DNA of 64,000 nucleotides from Paenibacillus humicola (GTDB lineage: Bacteria > Bacillota > Bacilli > Paenibacillales > Paenibacillaceae): NCBI RefSeq assembly GCF_028826105.1, contig NZ_JAQGPL010000001.1:249501-313500 (forward strand), read 5' to 3'. Both the position numbers and the translations under genes were made by a program. Below are positions 59,064 through 64,000 of the stretch, one piece after another. The number at the start of each line of letters is the position of its first letter. Position 1 is the stretch's first letter. The notes below the pieces were generated by a model. That model saw only the letters and a list, made by a program, of their open reading frames with translations, was not told where the DNA came from and searched no databases.

Positions 59064-60995
59064 TCAAAAGGCGCGTTTCATAAAACGGTAAAAAGTCAGC
59101 CCGCGCATCAGCAGCCGGAAATTAATGTCGAACGCAAATTCGGGCCGGGGATCTTTGCGAATGACGGCCAGGGAAACGGCAAGCTGCTCCGTGTTCAAAT
59201 AATCCTTCGCAAGCGGATCTTCGATCATGCGCTGCAGCTCGGCGGTGAAGCGATCCCAGCCCGGGAGCATCCGGTGCACGCCGTCGGCTCCCTGAATACC
59301 GCGGGAGCGGCGGTTCAGGCGGATTTTATCCGGCAAATAGCCTTCGGTGGACCTGCGGATCAGCGAGCGATCCATTCCGTACTGCACGTATTGGTCGTCC
59401 GGCACGGAAAGGCAGAACCGGACAACGCGGAGGTCGTTCGTCGGATCCCGGTCCCAGAGACGGTAATGCAGCGACAGCTTCGTGCCGATTGTGCCGTTAT
59501 TGTTCCAGAAATAGAGCTGGCGGAAAAGGTCGTCCCGGACGTCGAACGTGTTTTGCAGGGTGGAGCCCCATACGTCGAGACCTTTCTCTCTCAGCCGCGG
59601 CAGCACTTGCGTGCGCTCCGCAAAATGAGGCGCGATCAGCAGCGGCTGCTCGTGGCTGCGGTTGGCGGGAAACAGGCGGGCTAGCGACGGGAACGCTTTT
59701 TTGCCGACGATCCGGATCACTTTGCCTTTGTACGCGTGTTTCGTGTAATGCCAAAATTCGCGGGCGAAACGGATCAGCCGCAGCTGCCGGATCAGCCTCG
59801 CCTGGTAGTCGAGGGCGGGACCGAACGATACCGACCAATTGCCCCGCTGTCCTGAAAGCAGCACGCCGATGCCCAGCAGGCTCGCCTGCTCGTAAATCCC
59901 TTTCATCCAGAAGGCATTCTCAAAAAATTTGTACGGGATCTCCAGCATGTCAAGCATATCGTCCATCACGGACAGCGGGCTCATATCCGGAAAATTGAAA
60001 TAGTGGTCCTCGATCCCGCCCACATGCCGGACGGTGGTTTGGATTAGCGGCCTCTCGTCGGCAATCCGGCTCGCTCCCGTAAAGTCGGTAAAATCATCGA
60101 GGGGATAGGAGCTGAACGTATGCAGCCGTTTGTTTTCCTGCGCAAGCTCCCGTGCGGCGAAGCTGACGACCGATCCCGAATCGAGACCGCCGCTCAAATG
60201 GGCGCCGATGCCCAAACGGGTGCGCAAACGGGCCTTCACGGCCGTCCGAAAGACGTCCCGGAACGCTTCCTCGTATTCGCCGTTCGATTTCAGCCGAAGC
60301 TTGCTGCCGGCCGAAAGCGTGCAGTACCTGGAAAAGACGATTTTCCCGTCTGCAACGGTTATCGCATGCGAAGGCGGCAGCTGGCCGATCGAATCATACG
60401 CCGTAGCGAAGCTGTCGACGGCATCGGCCATAATCGGCAGCGCAAGAAATTCGCCGAGCCACTGGTCGTTCGGCCGCTTCTCCGCGCCGGGCAGCAAGAA
60501 TAGCGGATGAATCGCCGTACAGAAAGCGAACGTGTCGGCAGACCGGTGAAAGTACAGGGTGCGGGCGCCCGAGAAATCTCTTGCACCGAATAGGGTGCGA
60601 TTTCTCTCGTCCCAGATCATAAACGCGAAATCGCCTACCAGATGTACGGGAACCTCGCTGCCCCACCGTTCGTAAGCGAGCAATATGAGCACGCTGTCCG
60701 GTATTGTGTTCCGGTCCTCCCGGCGAATAAGCAGCTTGTCGCACAGCTCTTCCCGATTGTCGATGATCGCGTCCGCCGCAATGGCCAGCTTGCGCTCGGA
60801 ATCATAATACGGCATCGGCTCCTGCGCCGACTGCGGAGTAATCCAATGGGCCCGGCAGCCGAGAAACGCAGCTCCCCTGTGCCAATACTGCGCATCGTCT
60901 GCCGGATACCTTTCCAAGTCCTTCATCATGGACATCCCCAGACGGGGGTCAATATTTTCGTACCGCAGGTGACAAATTCCGGCAATTGCGCTCAT
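59064..60995 (-). CDS. padeC: Lasso cyclase (asparagine synthetase-like, C protein)
   Basis: A 643-residue two-domain enzyme. The N-terminal glutaminase-like domain opens MSAIAGI, so the catalytic Cys2 of true glutamine amidotransferases is missing, as in other lasso cyclases. The ATP-pyrophosphatase domain has the P-loop HLSGGLDSGSV (about residue 260). It adenylates Asp9 of the core and closes the ring with the N-terminal amine. It precedes the precursor gene, whereas paeninodin-type clusters as I recall start with A. GGAGGA precedes the ATG. Confidence 0.93.
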   Translation of the reverse strand: MSAIAGICHLRYENIDPRLGMSMMKDLERYPADDAQYWHRGAAFLGCRAHWITPQSAQEPMPYYDSERKLAIAADAIIDNREELCDKLLIRREDRNTIPDSVLILLAYERWGSEVPVHLVGDFAFMIWDERNRTLFGARDFSGARTLYFHRSADTFAFCTAIHPLFLLPGAEKRPNDQWLGEFLALPIMADAVDSFATAYDSIGQLPPSHAITVADGKIVFSRYCTLSAGSKLRLKSNGEYEEAFRDVFRTAVKARLRTRLGIGAHLSGGLDSGSVVSFAARELAQENKRLHTFSSYPLDDFTDFTGASRIADERPLIQTTVRHVGGIEDHYFNFPDMSPLSVMDDMLDMLEIPYKFFENAFWMKGIYEQASLLGIGVLLSGQRGNWSVSFGPALDYQARLIRQLRLIRFAREFWHYTKHAYKGKVIRIVGKKAFPSLARLFPANRSHEQPLLIAPHFAERTQVLPRLREKGLDVWGSTLQNTFDVRDDLFRQLYFWNNNGTIGTKLSLHYRLWDRDPTNDLRVVRFCLSVPDDQYVQYGMDRSLIRRSTEGYLPDKIRLNRRSRGIQGADGVHRMLPGWDRFTAELQRMIEDPLAKDYLNTEQLAVSLAVIRKDPRPEFAFDINFRLLMRGLTFYRFMKRAF

Positions 60996-61010
60996 GGATT
61001 CCTCCGAATA

Positions 61011-61019
61011 TTGTCGAAA
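61011..61019. promoter_or_regulatory. Spo0A-type box in the lasso leader
   Basis: TTGTCGAAA is a perfect Spo0A box, 15 bases upstream of the cyclase start codon and downstream of the predicted promoter. A bound regulator here would tend to block transcription. Confidence 0.5.
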
Positions 61020-61023
61020 AATT

Positions 61024-61039
61024 GTTCTTCTTAGCGAAC
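61024..61039. promoter_or_regulatory. SinR-type operator, lasso-proximal
   Basis: GTTCTTC-TT-AGCGAAC keeps GTTC and GAAC at 16-base spacing; the inner arm positions are imperfect. It lies between two Spo0A-type boxes. Confidence 0.5.
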
Positions 61040-61041
61040 AA

Positions 61042-61050
61042 TTGTCGAAG
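61042..61050. promoter_or_regulatory. Second Spo0A-type box upstream of the lasso operon
   Basis: TTGTCGAAG differs from the box consensus only in the last base. It is in the same direction as the box at 61011 and 31 bases away. Confidence 0.45.
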
Positions 61051-61067
61051 AAAAGCAGGTGGATTTT

Positions 61068-61083
61068 GTTCTATATAAAGAAC
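61068..61083. promoter_or_regulatory. SinR-type operator at the lasso promoter
   Basis: GTTCTAT-AT-AAAGAAC has seven-base arms with one mismatch. On the minus strand it starts seven bases after the predicted -10 (61091-61096), so it covers the transcription start. Confidence 0.7.
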
Positions 61084-61324
61084 TACCAATAGGTTATCAT
61101 TCCGCAAAAATGTTGTCAATGCTCTAACCGGACCAAAAAAAGGCTTCCGCACGGGTCGTTCGAGATTTCAAACCGGCAGCTCCATCCTTAGGCCCATGCC
61201 GGGCCATGAACAGAAGCAGGTTTCGCATTGCGGCGGCGGATCCCGCGTTTAGGCCGATTCTTCCGGGTGTGCTATACTTGAAAAAGGATGTTTTCCTTGT
61301 TTCAGGAGAGGAGCTTGATACAAG

Positions 61325-62941
61325 ATGCTTACCGTCGTCGTGATTTTGCTTGCCGTTTTGATTATGACGCCCGCCGTTTTGCTCGGTTATATGTATGCCG
61401 CTTCAAAAAAGCCGCAGCATTCGATTATCCGCGCCCATCCCTATATGGGCTGGATCCGTTATTTGCTTGAGAAGCTGGGACCGGAGTTCCGGCAGTACTG
61501 GTTCGACGGCGATACGGAGGGGAAGCCGTTCTCGCGCGCTGACTTTATCGGTGTCGTGTTCGCGGCCAAATACCGGACCGATCTGGTCAGCTTCGGTTCC
61601 AAGCGCGATTACGAGCAGTCCGGCTATTATATCGCCAACGACATGTTTCCGAAGCTCACGGACGAGCTGAAGGTGGACAACGCAGAGAAGGCGCCTGCGA
61701 TGAAGTATGTCATTGAAAAGGAAGGGCTGTTCACGCGGCGGGAGCGAATGACGGAGGACGAGGCGAAGCGCTGGCTGTACACGGATGAGGATGCGCTCAT
61801 CGTTGGCGGGAGCCGCGCGCATCCGTGGCGTCTCAAAGGGATGTTCGGCGCATCGGCGACCTCTTACGGTGCAGTGGGCGAGCATTACATTCAAGCGGTC
61901 GGCAGCGGCGCACGAATGGCCGGAGGCTCCTGGATCAATACCGGCGAGGGCGGCGTCGCGCCGGAGCATCTTGCTTCCGGAGCCGACGTAGTGGCGCAGA
62001 TCGGTCCGGGCCTGTTCGGTTATCTGGACGATCGCGGAGAGTTCTCGATGGAGGAATTTTGCGCGAAAGCGGCGGAGCCGAACATCAAAGCGTTTGAGCT
62101 GAAATTCGCGCAGGGCGCAAAAATCCGCGGCGGCCATCTCGAAGGCGCGAAGGTGAACGCCAAAATCGCGGCCATCCGCAAGGTGCCGGTCGGCCGCACC
62201 GTCAATTCCCCGAACCGCTTCCCGTTTCTGCACAGCGCCGAGGAGACGTTCCGATTCGTAAAAAAGCTGCAGGACGCCGGCGGCAAGCCCGTCGGCATCA
62301 AAATCGTCGTCGGCGATCCCTATAAGCTGGAATCGTTTCTGCAGACGATGATCGAGCTCGACATTTTTCCCGACTTCATTACCGTCGACGGCAGCGAAGG
62401 CGGCTCGGGCGCGACGTTCAAGGCGATGGCCGACGCGATGGGCCTGCCGTTGTACCCGGCGCTCATCGCGCTTGACGATACGGCCCGGCGGCTCGGAGTG
62501 CGCGATCGATTCCGCATTTTCGCTTCCGGCAAGCTCATTACGCCCGACAAGGTGGCGATCGCGCTCGCGTTCGGCGCCGATGCGGTCAATTCCGCGCGCG
62601 GCTTCATGATGGCGAGCGGCTGCATCATGGCGATGCAGTGCCATACCGGCAAATGCCCGGCCGGCGTGACGACGACCGATCCGAAATATATGGCGGCTCT
62701 GGCGCCCGAGGAGAAGAAGTGGCGCGTCATGAATTACGTGCTCCAAATGCGCGAGGGGCTGTATGCACTGGCTGCCGCCTGCAATCTCGACAGCCCGAAG
62801 CAGTTTGCGCGGGAGCATATCGTCTTCAAGAACGAACTCGGACGGACGGTCCGCATGAGCGAGCTGTTCCCGTACCCGGAGCCCGAATCCGGACGCGGGC
62901 TGGCTGCGAAACCGCCGGGGCGCCTGAACGACGCGGGTTGA
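61325..62941 (+). CDS. FMN-binding glutamate synthase family protein
   Basis: A 538-residue flavoprotein anchored by one N-terminal membrane segment (1-25). The catalytic domain is the glutamate synthase FMN barrel (GVAPEHL, FAQGAKIRGGHL, TVDGSEGGSGATFKAMADAMGLPLYPAL, ASGKLITPDKVAIALAFGADAVNSARGFM) with the iron-sulfur region CIMAMQCHTGKCPAGV. It lacks the glutaminase domain of GltB. B. subtilis YerD is of this type; the exact reaction is unknown. GAGAGGAG precedes the ATG. It is transcribed alone and has its own terminator. Confidence 0.88.
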   Translation: MLTVVVILLAVLIMTPAVLLGYMYAASKKPQHSIIRAHPYMGWIRYLLEKLGPEFRQYWFDGDTEGKPFSRADFIGVVFAAKYRTDLVSFGSKRDYEQSGYYIANDMFPKLTDELKVDNAEKAPAMKYVIEKEGLFTRRERMTEDEAKRWLYTDEDALIVGGSRAHPWRLKGMFGASATSYGAVGEHYIQAVGSGARMAGGSWINTGEGGVAPEHLASGADVVAQIGPGLFGYLDDRGEFSMEEFCAKAAEPNIKAFELKFAQGAKIRGGHLEGAKVNAKIAAIRKVPVGRTVNSPNRFPFLHSAEETFRFVKKLQDAGGKPVGIKIVVGDPYKLESFLQTMIELDIFPDFITVDGSEGGSGATFKAMADAMGLPLYPALIALDDTARRLGVRDRFRIFASGKLITPDKVAIALAFGADAVNSARGFMMASGCIMAMQCHTGKCPAGVTTTDPKYMAALAPEEKKWRVMNYVLQMREGLYALAAACNLDSPKQFAREHIVFKNELGRTVRMSELFPYPEPESGRGLAAKPPGRLNDAG

Positions 62942-63015
62942 GAGCAAAGGTGCTTTGGAAGGTCCTTACGGCAGAAAATTGCGGCCCATGTTAAAAACGA
63001 AAAATTGAGCGGAAG

Positions 63016-63044
63016 GCCGGCTGGAACGTTTCCAGCCGGCTTTT
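63016..63044 (+). terminator. Terminator after the flavoprotein gene
   Basis: GCCGGCTGGAA (63016-63026) and TTCCAGCCGGC (63030-63040) are perfect 11-base arms with a three-base loop, followed by TTTTAC. Confidence 0.9.
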
Positions 63045-63158
63045 ACTTGTCTCAAAAGGGTTAACTATTCACCTTGACTTTGGCTATCAATCGAAGGAAA
63101 AAGCTTGTTCCGCACCCAAAAGAGGGCGTGAGCCGGTTCTTCTTGTGGCGCGAATTTT

Positions 63159-63172
63159 TCGAAACGTTTCGA
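63159..63172. promoter_or_regulatory. LacI-type palindrome, distal copy
   Basis: TCGAAACGTTTCGA is a perfect 14-base palindrome with a central CG, the form of LacI/GalR-family operators. An identical copy lies 139 bases downstream, a distance that would allow DNA looping. Confidence 0.6.
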
Positions 63173-63256
63173 GAGATATGCCGCGAGAAACGAAGCATAA
63201 ACGGATAAATGGTAAAAGAAGCGCTATTTTTGCATGAGAACGGCAAAAACAGGAAC

Positions 63257-63271
63257 TTGAAAGCGTTATCG
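63257..63271 (+). promoter_or_regulatory. CcpA cre site overlapping the -35
   Basis: TTGAAAGCGTTATCG matches WTGNAARCGNWWWCA at 14 of 15 positions. It covers the -35 hexamer TTGAAA of the promoter listed next, so glucose repression is likely. Confidence 0.7.
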
Positions 63272-63286
63272 TTCATAACGTATAGT
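63257..63286 (+). promoter_or_regulatory. Promoter of the sugar-binding lipoprotein gene
   Basis: TTGAAA (63257-63262) and TATAGT (63281-63286) with an 18-base spacer. The cre site overlaps the -35 and the second palindrome lies just after the start point. Confidence 0.6.
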
Positions 63287-63297
63287 AGGTTCAAGAT

Positions 63298-63311
63298 TCG
63301 AAACGTTTCGA
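63298..63311. promoter_or_regulatory. LacI-type palindrome, promoter-proximal copy
   Basis: TCGAAACGTTTCGA again, starting 12 bases after the -10 box, an ideal repressor position. No LacI-family gene is inside this window, so the regulator is probably encoded further downstream or elsewhere. Confidence 0.65.
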
Positions 63312-63469
63312 TGAAATGGCCGAAACCGGCGATTTGGAATGCGATATCGCCTCGTTCTGTCGAATTCGGATGAAACGAGCGCGGCCGTGTCCCGGTCAGA
63401 GGTTAGGACACTCGGAACGGTATTTTCGGGTCGACAGAGTCAACCATCCAACGCAGGGGGAGATGAATG

Positions 63470-64000
63470 ATGAAAAAGTCGTTTGTACTGGTCTTGTCCG
63501 TCGTGCTGCTTGGTCTGCTGCTTGCAGGCTGCGGCGGCTCAAGCGGCAATGGAACAAATGAAAGCGGAAACAATGTTTCGACCGGAAATCAAACCGGGGG
63601 AGCGTCCGGCAATGCCGGGTCGAGCGGCGGCAGCGCAAACGGCGGAGGCGGTGCGGAAACGAATCCGCCCGCGGATGGCGGAGGCGCGAACGCTTCTTCC
63701 GGCGGCGTCGTGACGCTGAAGTACGGAACATGGAACGATCCGGCGGTCGAGCAGAAGAAGATCGCCGCTTTCGAGAAAACGCATCCGAACATCAAAATTG
63801 AGATCGACAAAGCGGTGACGTGGCCGTGGGACGAGAAGCTCGGCGCTGCGGCGGCCGCAGGCAAGCTGCCCGATGTCTTCTTCGTATTCAACGCGCCGGC
63901 GGATGTGGCAAACGGCTGGCTGGCCGATTTGACGCCGATGCTGAGCGCCGATCCGGACTACAACGAGAAAAATATTTTCGGCAACCTGAGCGCGACCGGC
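63470..64000 (+). CDS. ABC sugar-binding lipoprotein (5' part, cut by the window end)
   Basis: The first 177 codons of an extracellular solute-binding protein. Residues 1-20 are a signal peptide with lipobox LLAG-Cys, followed by a long Gly/Asn/Ser-rich linker to about residue 80. Then KYGTWNDPAVEQKKIAAFEKTHPNIKIEID marks a family-1 sugar-binding domain. The ATG at 63470 is seven bases from GGGGGAG; an ATG one codon earlier is the alternative. Permease genes are expected beyond the window. Confidence 0.88.
   Translation, partial: MKKSFVLVLSVVLLGLLLAGCGGSSGNGTNESGNNVSTGNQTGGASGNAGSSGGSANGGGGAETNPPADGGGANASSGGVVTLKYGTWNDPAVEQKKIAAFEKTHPNIKIEIDKAVTWPWDEKLGAAAAAGKLPDVFFVFNAPADVANGWLADLTPMLSADPDYNEKNIFGNLSATG

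Larger units (their letters stand above)
60996..61324. other. 329-base region between lasso operon and flavoprotein gene
   Basis: It carries the lasso promoter region with two SinR-type operators and two Spo0A-type boxes. TTGACA on the minus strand (61114-61119) with TAACCT (61091-61096) at 17 bases is the likely lasso promoter; its -10 is weak. An extended -10 (TGCTATACT, 61270-61278) probably serves the plus-strand gene. Confidence 0.6.
62942..63469. other. 528-base regulatory region before the sugar-binding lipoprotein
   Basis: No gene is supported. It contains the terminator of the flavoprotein gene, two identical palindromes, a cre site and a promoter, all listed separately. Confidence 0.65.

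Noticed and set aside
61403..62947. 514-codon open frame on the minus strand
   Set aside because: Shadow of the glutamate-synthase-like gene in GC-rich DNA. Low-complexity Arg/Ala/Leu composition.

Overview
The window looks like the chromosome of an endospore-forming Firmicute of the Paenibacillus/Cohnella group. The signs are strong AGGAGG-type ribosome sites with ATG, GTG and TTG starts, LplABC-type sugar transporters, CotF-like spore coat proteins, Spo0A-type boxes, a SinI/SinR pair, a Bacillus subtilis-like eps gene set and a paeninodin-type lasso peptide cluster. I saw no rRNA, tRNA, IS element, prophage or CRISPR array.

Layout. 0-7 kb: GH43 beta-xylosidase, fatty-acid desaturase, cold-shock protein, a cupin with a Gfo/Idh/MocA oxidoreductase, a zinc alcohol dehydrogenase, and a textbook fluoride riboswitch driving two overlapping fluoride-channel genes. 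7-16.6 kb: an XRE-cupin repressor divergent from a nine-gene catabolic operon (Tm-1-like protein, oxidoreductase, TIM-barrel isomerase, LplABC-type ABC transporter, cupin, PEP-hydrolase-like TIM barrel, TauE-type exporter); three copies of a TCAAC-N3-GTTGA palindrome lie between them. 16.8-27 kb: a quinone-reductase-like gene, then a GntR/FCD regulator and a run built around D-hydantoinase, an OpuC-type ABC transporter, a PuuE-like deacetylase, a TIM-barrel isomerase and an SDR without the usual catalytic Tyr/Lys; cyclic ureide breakdown is the likely theme. 27-31 kb: small genes, two CotF-like coat proteins, and intergenic regions carrying six perfect DnaA boxes. 31-50.8 kb: visibly more AT-rich exopolysaccharide genes in two plus-strand blocks (pyruvyltransferase, glycosyltransferase, flippase, acyltransferase, beta-helix protein; then epsA-B-C-D-F-glycosyltransferase-epsG-glycosyltransferase-epsL-epsN), with epsM inverted. 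50.9-54.4 kb: nucleotidyltransferase-family protein, glycosyltransferase, galE. 54.6-55.2 kb: a short sinI convergent with sinR. 55.3-61 kb: a lasso peptide operon on the minus strand in the order C-A-K-B1-B2-D, whose 46-codon precursor gene is easy to miss. 61-64 kb: a glutamate-synthase-like flavoprotein and the start of a sugar-binding lipoprotein with a CcpA site and LacI-type palindromes.

How it fits together. A 16-bp inverted repeat of the form GTTC-N8-GAAC, with the same arm length and spacing as the SinR operator of the B. subtilis eps promoter, occurs upstream of the pyruvyltransferase, epsA (twice), epsC, the nucleotidyltransferase and the lasso operon (twice). sinR lies inside this set, and sinI and the lasso promoter region also carry Spo0A-type boxes. 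I infer one biofilm island in which matrix polysaccharide and a phosphorylated lasso peptide share the SinI/SinR/Spo0A switch. That coupling is the most interesting idea in the window. All family assignments are from reading the sequence; no database search was run.
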